From Porphyromonas gulae DSM 15663 (GTDB taxonomy: Bacteria > Bacteroidota > Bacteroidia > Bacteroidales > Porphyromonadaceae): a DNA stretch of 64,000 nt. The translations under genes were made by a program, and so were the position numbers. The notes under the pieces are model-generated. The model saw only the letters and a program-made list of their open reading frames with translations, was not told the origin of the DNA and searched no databases. The stretch spans positions 62,001-126,000 of the forward strand of contig NZ_KB899149.1 of the NCBI RefSeq assembly GCF_000378065.1, written 5' to 3'. Below, piece by piece: positions 1 through 8,207 of this stretch; positions within the stretch are counted from its first letter, which is position 1; each line of letters begins with the position of its first letter.

Positions 1-270
1 GGTCAGTTGGTATCTACGATAGTGATGCTGCTGGGTTATTCCATTATTGCCGTACCGACGGGAATCATTTCGGCCGAGATGACCAAATCCAATCGCGCCG
101 ACTCCATGGTCGCATTCGACACACCCATCCGCTGTCCGCGCTGCAACAAACGCATCCGCAGGCGCAAGGCTCGCTACTGCGACCAGTGCGGCTACTCCCT
201 TTTTACACATGGTCATACAGTAGTCCCCAACACCTATAAACCGGAAGGGGATACCGGCAGCAACGAATAG
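1..270 (+). CDS. C-terminal end of a voltage-gated-type K+ channel (partial)
   Basis: The reading frame is open from the first base, so the start lies outside the window. The first residues read VMLLGYSIIAVPTGI, which matches the pore-lining S6 helix that follows the TVGYGD filter in Kv-type ion transporters; the filter itself is cut off. After this helix comes a soluble tail with two CxxC pairs (CPRCNKR and CDQCGY), which looks like a small zinc-ribbon. Such a tail is seen in bacterial members of this channel family. The role would be inner-membrane potassium conductance. The family call rests on a short fragment and is inference. Confidence 0.7.
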   Translation, partial: GQLVSTIVMLLGYSIIAVPTGIISAEMTKSNRADSMVAFDTPIRCPRCNKRIRRRKARYCDQCGYSLFTHGHTVVPNTYKPEGDTGSNE

Positions 271-339
271 ACGCCCCCTCCGATCTCCCCCTCTCTTCTC
301 ACCATCTACAAGTCAAAGTCTAGCAGTCAGCCGACTAGC

Positions 340-561
340 TTACAGATCCGACTTCTTCCCGTACCCGCTATACTTATATCTGTAACGGTAATCGATACCG
401 AGCAGACTGCCTGCAAAGGTGCTCACTTCTCCGTAAGCAATCAGCACGCTCGAATCGATTTCCCCCACAGGAGGGACAAAGAAGCCGATGAACAGCAGTA
501 ACAACCCGACCAAACACAAGAGAACGGCCAAGGCGAGGTGCATCCTTATCCTTCGTTTCAT
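340..561 (-). CDS. Small single-pass membrane protein of unknown function
   Basis: This is a 73-residue protein beginning MKRRIRMHLAL. I prefer this start to an upstream ATG at 612 because its ATG overlaps the stop of the amidase gene in an ATGA arrangement, which suggests translational coupling. Residues of about 7-28 form one strongly hydrophobic helix, and the tail is rich in Tyr, Arg and Lys. I do not recognise a family. Being coupled to a peptidoglycan amidase, it may anchor, export or regulate that enzyme; a holin-like role is conceivable but the sequence does not show it. Confidence 0.6.
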   Translation of the reverse strand: MKRRIRMHLALAVLLCLVGLLLLFIGFFVPPVGEIDSSVLIAYGEVSTFAGSLLGIDYRYRYKYSGYGKKSDL

Positions 562-1007
562 AGCCGACTGTATTCTGCGTGTACATCGAAACAAGGGCAC
601 GCCTTCATCCATTCGTCGGGAGTAATGCTCCCGTCGTGATTGCGATCGTAGCTCAAGTCGCGATGGCCGACTATTCTTGCCTGTGGGTACAGGTTTCTCA
701 GCTGCATCAGCAAACGCCTCAGGGCAGCCTTCTGCTGCGGAGTTCGCGTATCGGCCGGCTTGGCCGCCGAATTGAGACCTCCCTCATAGCAGACACCTAT
801 ACTGCAGAGGTTGTACCCTTTGGCATGTGCTCCCGGCTCTGTCGTCGGTCGTAATGCTTCCGTATCCCCGTTGCGACGGATGTAGAAGTGATAACCGGCC
901 GAGCGAAACCCTCGTGTCCGATGGTCGCGATCGAGCTGAAGCGATGTGTAGGCCATATTGGATCTCGTGGCCGAACAGTGGATGACTATATATTTGATGG
1001 TATTCAT
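558..1007 (-). CDS. N-acetylmuramoyl-L-alanine amidase (Amidase_2 / T7 lysozyme type)
   Basis: A 149-residue single-domain enzyme that should cleave the amide bond between MurNAc and L-alanine in peptidoglycan. The zinc-site pattern of the family is visible: IVIHCSATR near the N terminus supplies the first His, IVGHRDLS near residue 115 the second, and CPCFDV near the C terminus the third ligand (Cys). There is no signal peptide, so release or uptake needs another route. It lies between an HU-like protein and a small membrane protein on the same strand. Similar small amidases occur in prophages and in genomic islands of Bacteroidales, so a phage-lysis origin is possible. Confidence 0.85.
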   Translation of the reverse strand: MNTIKYIVIHCSATRSNMAYTSLQLDRDHRTRGFRSAGYHFYIRRNGDTEALRPTTEPGAHAKGYNLCSIGVCYEGGLNSAAKPADTRTPQQKAALRRLLMQLRNLYPQARIVGHRDLSYDRNHDGSITPDEWMKACPCFDVHAEYSRL

Positions 1008-1053
1008 TGTTTTGGATGTTGATAGATGAAAAAATTAGACTCATTATAGAAAG

Positions 1054-1093
1054 ATAAAGGCCGGAGACAAAAGCAACTTCCCTGTCTCCGGCC
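1054..1093 (-). terminator. Hairpin terminator after the HU-like gene
   Basis: An 11-bp perfect stem (GGCCGGAGACA pairing with TGTCTCCGGCC, at 1059-1069 and 1083-1093) is followed on the minus strand by a T-rich run. It sits between the HU-like gene and the amidase, so the two may not be fully cotranscribed. Confidence 0.65.
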
Positions 1094-1145
1094 TTCCAAT
1101 TAGATTCGCGTCCCTGCTTGAACACAGGAGGAATACGGATCAGGA

Positions 1146-1622
1146 TTAGAGACCGCCGCCTCCGCTGCCTTGCTCACCGCCACCCTCGGGAGAATCAGGA
1201 ACAGTGGGAGTACCTCCTTGCTGTTCTCCGGGACGAACCAGGTTGATCCCTTTCAGTCGAATCTGCCGACAGGCGCGGCGAATATCGCCACCGGGCAGGA
1301 AGAGCACCCGCGCTCGGCGGATGTTTTCCACGGTAAACTCCTCTCCTTCTTTGGCGGCTTTGGAGCTGAGACTGATCCGGAAGCGACCCAATTCTCCCAA
1401 CGAGATAGCCCGTCCTTGCTTGAGCCCGGTGATGACAAGACCCGTTACCGTATTGATGATAGAGCGGACATCACCCTCACTCACCGCGGAGATTTTGCTT
1501 GTCAGATCGCAGATCTCGGACAAATCCATATCTCCCGTTTTCAGCGTTTGGGCGTATCGAATCTTCGCCAGCTGTCCGTTGATCATCACTTTACGTTCTT
1601 TTACTTTGAATGAAACTGCCAT
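1146..1622 (-). CDS. HU/IHF-like DNA-binding protein with an extended tail
   Basis: A 158-residue protein of the HU-like family common in Bacteroidales. The first ~125 residues fit the family pattern: an N-terminal strand, a helical dimerisation part (about residues 35-75), the signature GELGRFRISL near residue 97, and a downstream arm-like segment. The last ~30 residues are a Gly/Pro/Glu-rich, low-complexity tail ending GSGGGGL, unlike the compact 90-residue housekeeping HU. It presumably binds or bends DNA, but its target is unknown. Genes of this type are often found beside small amidases in this phylum. It probably uses the TACCTTTG box at 1727-1734. Confidence 0.8.
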   Translation of the reverse strand: MAVSFKVKERKVMINGQLAKIRYAQTLKTGDMDLSEICDLTSKISAVSEGDVRSIINTVTGLVITGLKQGRAISLGELGRFRISLSSKAAKEGEEFTVENIRRARVLFLPGGDIRRACRQIRLKGINLVRPGEQQGGTPTVPDSPEGGGEQGSGGGGL

Positions 1623-1726
1623 AATAATTTTTGTTGTTTAATAGATTGATGAAATAATACTGTCGGCACTTCGGTTTGTTGCTATCGGATGGCCATCCAT
1701 GCTTTCGTTCCTTTTTGCTGACGATG

Positions 1727-1734
1727 CAAAGGTA
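1727..1734 (-). promoter_or_regulatory. Possible -7 box (TACCTTTG) for the HU-like gene
   Basis: Read on the minus strand, the octamer matches the Bacteroidota TAnnTTTG -7 consensus about 105 bases before the HU-like start codon. No clear TTG is seen at the usual upstream spacing, so this is tentative. The rest of the 361-base gap at 1623-1983 holds only this site and the terminator at 1911-1960. Confidence 0.4.
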
Positions 1735-1910
1735 GAACGGCCCGTTTGTACCCGGGAATCGAACTGCATCCTGCGGCTTCCTGTGGTATCCTATGGCCGT
1801 CTTCGGCCTTCTTCTCGGTCGATTTCGTTTGTCGAGGGGAGCCGGATTGCTCCTTTTTATACGCGCACGACCGGGAAAGCAGTGGGAATAATGCACTCAA
1901 TCCAAGTCAG

Positions 1911-1960
1911 TACTAAAAAAGAAAGAGCCTCATGGGATAGGCAGTACGATCCCATGAGGC
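1911..1960 (-). terminator. Rho-independent terminator of the outer-membrane protein gene
   Basis: A perfect 12-bp stem (1927-1938 with 1949-1960, GCCTCATGGGAT) with a 10-base loop is followed on the minus strand by TCTTTCTTTTTT. It lies 24 bases past the stop of the barrel gene. Confidence 0.85.
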
Positions 1961-1983
1961 ACCAAACCGGATACCGGCAATGA

Positions 1984-2718
1984 CTAAAAGCGGTAGCCAA
2001 TACCCACGAAGAAGTCACGATTATAAGCGTATTCGTTATTCCCCTTTTCTCTCAGTGCAGTCGTCGAAGAGGATTGTCTCTTGTCTTTCAACCCGGGAAT
2101 ATCAGAAGCTCCACCCGATACAATATCCGCAAATCCATGTTCATAACCTATCTGTACATAATAACGCTTATAGTGGAATGCGGCTATGATGTTTGCCCCG
2201 ATGTCCCAGCGGGTATTCGTTGGGCCACCAATCGCAGGACCAAAAAAATCTGTGCTGTAGTTGTTCGGCTTCCAACCTTCAAACTTCTGCCGATATGTAC
2301 CATATATACCGTATGCGAGGAAAGGACCCGCTTCGATCGAAACAGCCATGTCATTCATCAGGTCGAACCGTATGCCGGCATTGATCGGCAGTTGCAGATA
2401 GTGCAAGCGAGTGGAAACCTTCGTAATATAGTTGATTTGAGGCTCCATTTCGGGTATATCCCATTCGGTTTTGGAGCCCTTCATCGTATAGTTCAGCCCG
2501 GGAGCCAAATAGAATCCACCTGATCCAATCTTGAATTCGGCAGCTACTCCGACCCTCAAGCCGACATTCATTTTGGTATCCCACACATACCCGTCTCTTT
2601 TCATGCTCTGATTGCTGCCTACGAAGTTGGCATCTACGCGAAGTGCCGGGCGGCTTTGCCCGATGGCCATAGTGACCGAAGCAAGTAGCACAAGGGCTAC
2701 AGTAAAAATCCTTTTCAT
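1984..2718 (-). CDS. Outer-membrane beta-barrel protein (porin-like)
   Basis: A 244-residue protein with a clear signal peptide (MKRIFTVALVLLASVTMAIG, cleavage near residue 20). The mature part has alternating strand patterns such as FYLAPGLNYTMKG and YYVQIGYEHGFADI, and ends in an aromatic residue (FFVGIGYRF), which is typical of OmpA/OmpX-sized eight-strand barrels (OMP_b-brl family). It is expected in the outer membrane; ligand or partner is unknown. It lies just downstream of the RloB gene on the same strand (33-base gap), so some read-through from that operon is possible, but it has its own terminator. Confidence 0.8.
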   Translation of the reverse strand: MKRIFTVALVLLASVTMAIGQSRPALRVDANFVGSNQSMKRDGYVWDTKMNVGLRVGVAAEFKIGSGGFYLAPGLNYTMKGSKTEWDIPEMEPQINYITKVSTRLHYLQLPINAGIRFDLMNDMAVSIEAGPFLAYGIYGTYRQKFEGWKPNNYSTDFFGPAIGGPTNTRWDIGANIIAAFHYKRYYVQIGYEHGFADIVSGGASDIPGLKDKRQSSSTTALREKGNNEYAYNRDFFVGIGYRF

Positions 2719-2751
2719 TTCTATTCGTTTGATTGGTTATCTACACCCTCT

Positions 2752-3462
2752 TTATTTGTTCTTTAATACGGATAGAGGATTTTCCAATTCCTCAACCAAT
2801 AGATCGACCCTTGTGCAAGGGTTGTGATTGGCATAATCTTTATCCTTGTGATTCGAACGAAGTCTTTTTGCACATTCCTTTGCTAAAATTCCATCTCCAT
2901 GGTCTTTCAATATGTTGTAAAAGGAAGGATCATTCTTATTGTATCGGAAAGAATTATCATTAAGTCGCTTTTGTATCAACTTTTCAAGTTTGGAAATGTA
3001 AGCATCACGGCTGATAGGTACATCCAGATATTGGAAATGGAGAAGGAACCACAATTCAAAAGCTTCGTTTGTCCAAGCGCATCCGAAACCATAGCTTTTT
3101 GCAAGGTCGATAGCTCGATTAAAATCATCAAAATCGTCTTTATCAAAGACAACCCAAATCCGATCAAAGCCTAATTCACGTTCTTTTTCAAGATCATCCC
3201 GAATCTCTTTGGCTCGTTCGACTAATGCACAAGTAGAACAACCTTGTCCCCTAATCTCTGCCTCTGCCTCTGCGTCGCGAACTTCCGAATAGTGGTTGCC
3301 AATCAAAGCCTTAAAATAGTTGGGTTCCGTCTTTTGTCCTTCACAAACAATCAAGAATCGGACTATTATGTCCCGAGTATTCTTTTTGCGTTTTTTTGCG
3401 GCTTTTGCTTCTCGCTTTTCACGTTTTAGTCGTTCTATTTCTCTTTTTGGCGGTTGTCCCAT
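2752..3462 (-). CDS. RloB-family protein, TOPRIM-like putative defence nuclease (AbiLii type)
   Basis: A 236-residue protein. A Lys/Arg-rich N terminus (residues 1-31) precedes FLIVCEGQKTE, which contains the CEG glutamate (E41), and an acidic FDKDD motif at 107-111 (D108, D110). Together these make the glutamate and DxD metal site expected of TOPRIM-like folds. A TNEAFELWFLLHF segment (131-143) is the other signature I associate with RloB. RloB proteins pair with an AAA ATPase in abortive-infection systems such as lactococcal AbiL and in restriction-linked rlo loci. Its start lies 28 bases inside the upstream ATPase gene, which implies coupled translation. The nuclease activity is inferred, not shown. 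Confidence 0.8.
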   Translation of the reverse strand: MGQPPKREIERLKREKREAKAAKKRKKNTRDIIVRFLIVCEGQKTEPNYFKALIGNHYSEVRDAEAEAEIRGQGCSTCALVERAKEIRDDLEKERELGFDRIWVVFDKDDFDDFNRAIDLAKSYGFGCAWTNEAFELWFLLHFQYLDVPISRDAYISKLEKLIQKRLNDNSFRYNKNDPSFYNILKDHGDGILAKECAKRLRSNHKDKDYANHNPCTRVDLLVEELENPLSVLKNK

Positions 3463-4736
3463 GGCTCTACACTTGAAAAAATGAACGGGATAGCTCCATA
3501 ACGTCCGTTAATATAGTCGTTTTGAAAACTCCGATCTTTACGAACTTTTATTCCTTCTGTATCTCGAAACTCTATCAATGAATAAAGATCGGAGGATTCT
3601 GTCCTGTCTTTTTCCGTGAACCAGATTTGATCACGGCGTAAATAATCGCCCTTCAGCAGATTTGTGTCGTGAGTATTAAAGATCAACTGTGCCCCGTTGG
3701 GATTTGTCTCCGGAGACATAAACAACTTCAGAATACTTCTGGTCAAAAGGGGGTGGAGTTTGGCATCTAATTCGTCTACCAGCAAAACAGAACCTTCTTT
3801 CAATGTGTCGAATAAAGGGCCTGAAAGCTCTATGACTTTCTTGGTCCCTTCCGATTCCATTTCATCCTTGGCGAAAATTTTTTCCTCGACCTGATTACCG
3901 TCTTGGTCATACACCCAATGAGAAGTTTTGATTTCTAATACGCTTCGGCCATCGAATTCTTTCAATATGAATTCTTTCAGTTCATCCGGTACTTCCTTGA
4001 GTACATCGTTCGAAAGAGGTTGCTCTGTGACGATCAAGTCTTTGAATCCTAACTGCGTGCGACGGAAGAAGTCTTTGGCTTCATTACATCCTTCCGGATT
4101 TTCTTTGAGCATTTTCAGGGTAAAGCCTTCATAACCCTGTTTTTCTACACCCGAAATAAGATTGCAGTGCTGAAACCAGTCCAAAATAGAAGATGATTTC
4201 TTTCCATTTAGCTGCGCACACAAGGACACAAAAAGTCTATTCCCGAGCGTAGCATCTGCTTTGCCATCACCTTCCGGAAATCGTTTCTTGGATATTTCGA
4301 ACTCGCTTCCGGCACGAAGAAACAAATTGAACTCCCTCTCCTTTTCTTGCTTTTCATATAGCCACTCACTAATGATACGGGTTTTATCATACTCGAAACC
4401 ATATCTGTATTTTACACCGTCTTTCAAAAATTGTATTTCAAAAGAAGTTGGTTTTTGGGCAGATTCCCTATCCAACATAAACGGGTCGAAACGAAGCGTA
4501 TCCTGAGGGTTCAATTTTACCGAATCCAATACGATGCTACGCATTTTGGCCAAAGCAAAAAGAGCATTGCTTTTTCCACTTGAATTGGCTCCGTATAAAA
4601 CGGCTGCCGGAAGGAGTTTGTAAGCTCCTTTCCTAATGACAGATTTGGAAAGTTCTTTGATGGCAGAAGCTTCCATGCTCAAAGTTTTTTCATCTCTGAA
4701 TGAGCGGAAATTCTTAAAAGTGAAGTTGACCAACAT
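3435..4736 (-). CDS. AAA_15/AAA_21-type ATPase, partner of RloB (AbiLi type)
   Basis: A 433-residue ABC/SMC-like ATPase. The N terminus MLVNFTFKNFRSF is the classic start of this family. The Walker A is GANSSGKS (residues 49-56). A Walker B with following helix, VLLVDELDAKLHP, lies near 315-327, and the switch histidine in FNTHDTNLL near 352. It should act as the sensor or regulator that holds back or activates the RloB effector upon phage infection, as known for AbiL and comparable ATPase-TOPRIM pairs such as PARIS. A canonical promoter sits right before it. Substrate and trigger are unknown. Confidence 0.82.
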   Translation of the reverse strand: MLVNFTFKNFRSFRDEKTLSMEASAIKELSKSVIRKGAYKLLPAAVLYGANSSGKSNALFALAKMRSIVLDSVKLNPQDTLRFDPFMLDRESAQKPTSFEIQFLKDGVKYRYGFEYDKTRIISEWLYEKQEKEREFNLFLRAGSEFEISKKRFPEGDGKADATLGNRLFVSLCAQLNGKKSSSILDWFQHCNLISGVEKQGYEGFTLKMLKENPEGCNEAKDFFRRTQLGFKDLIVTEQPLSNDVLKEVPDELKEFILKEFDGRSVLEIKTSHWVYDQDGNQVEEKIFAKDEMESEGTKKVIELSGPLFDTLKEGSVLLVDELDAKLHPLLTRSILKLFMSPETNPNGAQLIFNTHDTNLLKGDYLRRDQIWFTEKDRTESSDLYSLIEFRDTEGIKVRKDRSFQNDYINGRYGAIPFIFSSVEPWDNRQKEK

Positions 4737-4761
4737 AACTCACACAATAATTATTTGAGGG

Positions 4762-4791
4762 CAAAGTTATCTAACAAGCCCGGAAAAGCAA
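4762..4791 (-). promoter_or_regulatory. Canonical Bacteroidota promoter of the ATPase-RloB operon
   Basis: On the minus strand TTG (4789-4791), exactly 19 bases, then TAACTTTG (4762-4769). This fits the TTG-N19-TAnnTTTG consensus. The predicted transcript start is near 4755, giving a leader of about 20 bases before the ATPase start at 4736. Confidence 0.75.
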
Positions 4792-4889
4792 GAAAAACGA
4801 GAAAAAATCTCACAAACAGCAGTCTTGCGTTCTTTGCAGGGAGCAAAAGATACACCATAAGAAAGATTGTAGACAAAAGAAGAATAACA

Positions 4890-5020
4890 AATCTCGAGCC
4901 GGAAATCGCCGGAAAGTCGCGCCGCAATCTTGAAAAAGTCGCGCCAAAATTTTTTCGTTTTGGTTCGGGTTTTGAAAAAATCTCGCGCGAGAGCGGAATT
5001 TTTCTCGCGCCACGTTTTTA
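4890..5020. repeat. Intergenic CGCGAGA/TCTCGCG repeat element, copy 1
   Basis: The 510 bases between the ATPase start (4736) and the lipoprotein start (5247) hold no convincing gene. This part contains many short words of the type TCGCGCC and TCTCGCGC set in A/T runs, including a perfect palindrome TCTCGCGCGAGA at 4981-4992 and the phrase TTCGTTTTGGTTCG near 4964. The same words recur at 54525-54625. Function unknown. Confidence 0.6.
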
Positions 5021-5246
5021 GGAATGGCAAACAATAGTTTTCACGGACGAGAATGCAGAGCGAGGAGAGATGGCTGCAATGCTTTTGTATTGTTCGTCAA
5101 GGAGTAAAACCGCGCAAGAGGTTTTGTTCCTTCTTCCTGTGGCGTGTCGGAGCGGAGGAGGCCGCAAGGGCGGCTTTGGGCTGAGGGAGAAGTATCGGTC
5201 GAAAAACAGTATTTTTGTGGCCAAAGCACCTATATTTCTTGGGGTT

Positions 5247-7235
5247 ATGAGAAAGAACCGTTTCGGCCGATTGCAGCTTGCCGTCGTGGCAGCTGTCGCT
5301 ATAGGCTTGTGGATGCTCTCGGCATGTGCCAATATGGGTACGCCGGAGGGTGGCCCTTATGATGTGACACCCCCGCGTTTGCTCAGGGCTACGCCGGCGA
5401 TGGGTAGCACGAAGCAAACAGGCAATAAGATCTCCCTCCTATTCGATGAAGCTATCCAGATATTGAAACAAAATGAGACGGTGATCGTCTCGCCACCACA
5501 GATCAAACAGCCGAAAATATCCGTCTATGGCCGCATGCTGACCATCGAGCTGCGCGACAATCTTCGCGATAGCACCACCTATACGATCGACTTTACAAAC
5601 GGTTTGGCCGACAACAACGAAGGAAATATCCTGGAAAACTTCTGCTATGCTTTTTCCACCGGCGATGTGCTCGATTCGATGCAGATCGGCGGTCGGGTGA
5701 TCGATGCTCTGACGCTGGAGCCGGTGGCAGGCATCTTGGTCGGCATTCATGAATCGGAAGCGGATACGGCTTTCACGAAGACTCCCTTTCTGCGTACCAC
5801 GCTGACGGGAGAGGACGGTTCCTTTACGCTGAAAAATCTTCGCGACGGCCGCTACAAAGTCTTCGCGCTTCAGGATGCCGATCACGACTATGCCTACAGC
5901 CAGCTGTCCGAGGGCATCGCCTTCTCTCCGGATTGGTACCGTACCGAAGTGATAGATGGGACTTTCCCTTCCGATACGCTCTCGACCGATACCGATAAAC
6001 GACTACCGGCGGATTCGGCAATGGTGGAAAAAGAAAAAGTGCCCTCTCCGAACGAGACGAGTGCCGAATCGGCAACTGCGGATACATCGCTTCGGCAGCA
6101 GCCTGTTCGATACCGCCCCGACAACGTTCTGCTCCGATTCTATACGTCCGACTTCCGTCGGGAATATCTATCGAAGAAAACTCGTCCCGATTCCGTACAA
6201 GTATCCCTGCTGTTCAATACAAGACCTGACACCATCCCGGCACTGCACCTGCTGGGAGAGCAAAAGGGAAAGAGCTGGTATTCGGCTATCAGAAAAGGCG
6301 AGACGGAGATCGTCTACTGGCTGACGGATAAAGAAATCTACAGCCGCGACACTTTGGCCTTTTCGGTCACTTACCCCAAAAGCGACTCGCTCAACATTCC
6401 ACGACCACAGACGGACACCCTGCGGATGGCCAAGCCGAAACCCTCCGTACAACGCCGTCCGAAAGACGAAGCAGCAGCCTCTTCTGCTCCTCTTATGAAT
6501 ATATCCATCAAGAATAGTAGCAGCATAGCATCGGGTACTCCGGGCGATACCATCAGTATCATAGCGTCCCAACCGTTGGCTCTCGTGGATACGGCAGGCG
6601 TTTCCGTAGCACGTCAAGCGGATAGCTTGTGGCGCGATGTCCCGTTCAAGCTCCGTCCCGATTCGCTCAATCCACTGAAGTTCTTCATCGATGCCGGCTG
6701 GCAGATGGGGCAAAGCTACCGCATACGGATCGACTCGGCCGTCTGGCGAAGCGTGTACGACCGCTGGAACGCCCCTGTGGAGCAGATGTTTTCGTTCCTT
6801 CCGGAGGAGGACCTCAGCAGCCTGCTACTGAAGCTGTCGGGAGAGGCTGACAGTACTGCCGTAGTGGAACTGCTGAATAAGGGGGGAGAGCCCGTGGCAA
6901 CAAAGAAAGCGGAACGGGGAGAAGTCCTCTTCCCGCACCTCAAGCCCGATGTCTACTATGCGCGCCTGTTTCTCGATGAGAATGGCAACGGTCGCTGGGA
7001 TGCCGGCAACTACCCAACAAAGCAGCCCGAATGGGTGTTCTACTACCGCCAATCGTTTACCCTCAGGAAGAACTGGCAGCAGGTCGAAGACTGGGTAGTC
7101 ACCCGTGAGCAGTATGCCGATCAGAAACCGGAAGCTATCCGAAAGGTAAAGCCCGCGGAGAAGCAAAAGCGCGACCTCAACAGGGAATACGAGGAGCGAA
7201 TGGCTCGCAGATCGAAGAAAAAGAATAAGAAGTAA
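5247..7235 (+). CDS. Large surface lipoprotein with N-terminal Ig-like (Big_5) domain
   Basis: I start this 662-residue protein at ATG 5247, 59 codons inside the longest open frame, because MRKNRF leads straight into a lipoprotein signal with lipobox LSAC (Cys near residue 28); the upstream codons lack a signal. Residues of about 40-140 (PPRLLRATP, then LLFDEAIQI and DSTTYTIDFTNGLAD) match the SbsA-type Ig-like domain. A carboxypeptidase-regulatory-like segment (GGRVIDALTLEPVAGILVGI) follows. The middle is Asp/Ser/Pro-rich. The end is very basic (RRSKKKNKK). It should be anchored in the outer membrane; its function is unknown. A TATTTTTG box at 5210-5217 may be the -7 element. Confidence 0.75.
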   Translation: MRKNRFGRLQLAVVAAVAIGLWMLSACANMGTPEGGPYDVTPPRLLRATPAMGSTKQTGNKISLLFDEAIQILKQNETVIVSPPQIKQPKISVYGRMLTIELRDNLRDSTTYTIDFTNGLADNNEGNILENFCYAFSTGDVLDSMQIGGRVIDALTLEPVAGILVGIHESEADTAFTKTPFLRTTLTGEDGSFTLKNLRDGRYKVFALQDADHDYAYSQLSEGIAFSPDWYRTEVIDGTFPSDTLSTDTDKRLPADSAMVEKEKVPSPNETSAESATADTSLRQQPVRYRPDNVLLRFYTSDFRREYLSKKTRPDSVQVSLLFNTRPDTIPALHLLGEQKGKSWYSAIRKGETEIVYWLTDKEIYSRDTLAFSVTYPKSDSLNIPRPQTDTLRMAKPKPSVQRRPKDEAAASSAPLMNISIKNSSSIASGTPGDTISIIASQPLALVDTAGVSVARQADSLWRDVPFKLRPDSLNPLKFFIDAGWQMGQSYRIRIDSAVWRSVYDRWNAPVEQMFSFLPEEDLSSLLLKLSGEADSTAVVELLNKGGEPVATKKAERGEVLFPHLKPDVYYARLFLDENGNGRWDAGNYPTKQPEWVFYYRQSFTLRKNWQQVEDWVVTREQYADQKPEAIRKVKPAEKQKRDLNREYEERMARRSKKKNKK

Positions 7236-7298
7236 CAAAGCATCATATCCTCCTCTGCGCAATCATCGTCCGATGTAGAGGAGAAGAATCACCACATA

Positions 7299-8201
7299 AT
7301 GAAACGAAGATTTTCGACTATCGGCATACCGCTCATATTCGTTTTGGGAGCATTGCTGTCGGGGTGTTACGGATTCGATCCGATCAAGAATAAACAAAAC
7401 AAGCTGAAAGAAGAACTCAATAACGGAGGCAACGAGGCTTCGCCCACTCCTCCGGAGGGACAGTCGGTATTCGATGTCCGTTTTTCCTTCGAGAAGTGGT
7501 CGGACACAACTCCTGCCCTGCCGTTGGGAGAAGGGGGATTTTCCTCCTCTTTTTGGGCTTCTGCCAGCAATGAGGGATTCAAGGCTATGCCCAATCCCAC
7601 ACTGCCGTACCCCGTCACACTCGCTGACGAAGGTTATCAGGGTCGTTGCGTGCGGATGCTTACCCGACCCGGGATCAAGGTATATGGCATGGGTAGCTAT
7701 CTGGTGGCTGCATCGCTTTTCTCCGGTAAGGTCGATGTGTCGAAACTGATCTCTGCCCCACTGGAAGCCACTTACTTCGGGCACAGAGTCCGCCAGCGTC
7801 CGATTCGGTTGCGAGGTTACTATCGATACAAGGCCGGAAGCAAATACATCGATGGCAGCATAGGGCCGGATGCCGTGCTGGAAGGCAAAGACCAATGCAC
7901 GATCGCCGGCGTATTCTATGAAGTAACTGAAGATACGCCCTACCTGAATGGCAAGAACCTCTATGCGGCACCGTCTATCGTATCCATTGCCAAAGTGATA
8001 GCGGATGATACGGATGGATGGCAGCCGTTCGATCTCACATTCCGATCCGTTGGCAATAAAGTCGTGGACTTGGCCAACAAGCAGTATCGCTTGGCTCTGG
8101 TCTTTTCGTCTTCATCGCGTGGAGACGAGTATATCGGCTCCGTGGACAGCGAACTGCTTGTCGATGAAATAATCCTTACGCTGACTACTTTACCCGAATA
8201 A
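7299..8201 (+). CDS. PCMD-domain lipoprotein (putative carbohydrate-related)
   Basis: A 300-residue lipoprotein with lipobox LLSGC near residue 23 and a short low-complexity linker. From about residue 55 (SVFDVRFSFEKW) to the end it resembles the PCMD family: a beta-sandwich-like protein with GRCVRMLTRP, LRGYYRYKAG and a C-terminal LLVDEIILTL strand. The family name (putative carbohydrate metabolism domain) comes from context only; no catalytic residues are known to me. It lies 6 bases before a barrel protein and 63 after the Ig-like lipoprotein, so the three probably form one envelope operon. Confidence 0.65.
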   Translation: MKRRFSTIGIPLIFVLGALLSGCYGFDPIKNKQNKLKEELNNGGNEASPTPPEGQSVFDVRFSFEKWSDTTPALPLGEGGFSSSFWASASNEGFKAMPNPTLPYPVTLADEGYQGRCVRMLTRPGIKVYGMGSYLVAASLFSGKVDVSKLISAPLEATYFGHRVRQRPIRLRGYYRYKAGSKYIDGSIGPDAVLEGKDQCTIAGVFYEVTEDTPYLNGKNLYAAPSIVSIAKVIADDTDGWQPFDLTFRSVGNKVVDLANKQYRLALVFSSSSRGDEYIGSVDSELLVDEIILTLTTLPE

Positions 8202-8207
8202 AACGTT

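Noticed and set aside
1740-1775. T-loop-like sequence (TTCGATTC on the minus strand) hinting at a tRNA
   Set aside because: The bases on both sides do not form a T stem, and no anticodon or acceptor arms can be drawn.
4755-5034. Several overlapping open frames of 74-88 codons on both strands upstream of the ATPase
   Set aside because: They consist of Lys/Arg/Phe-rich translation of repeat sequence with no family likeness.
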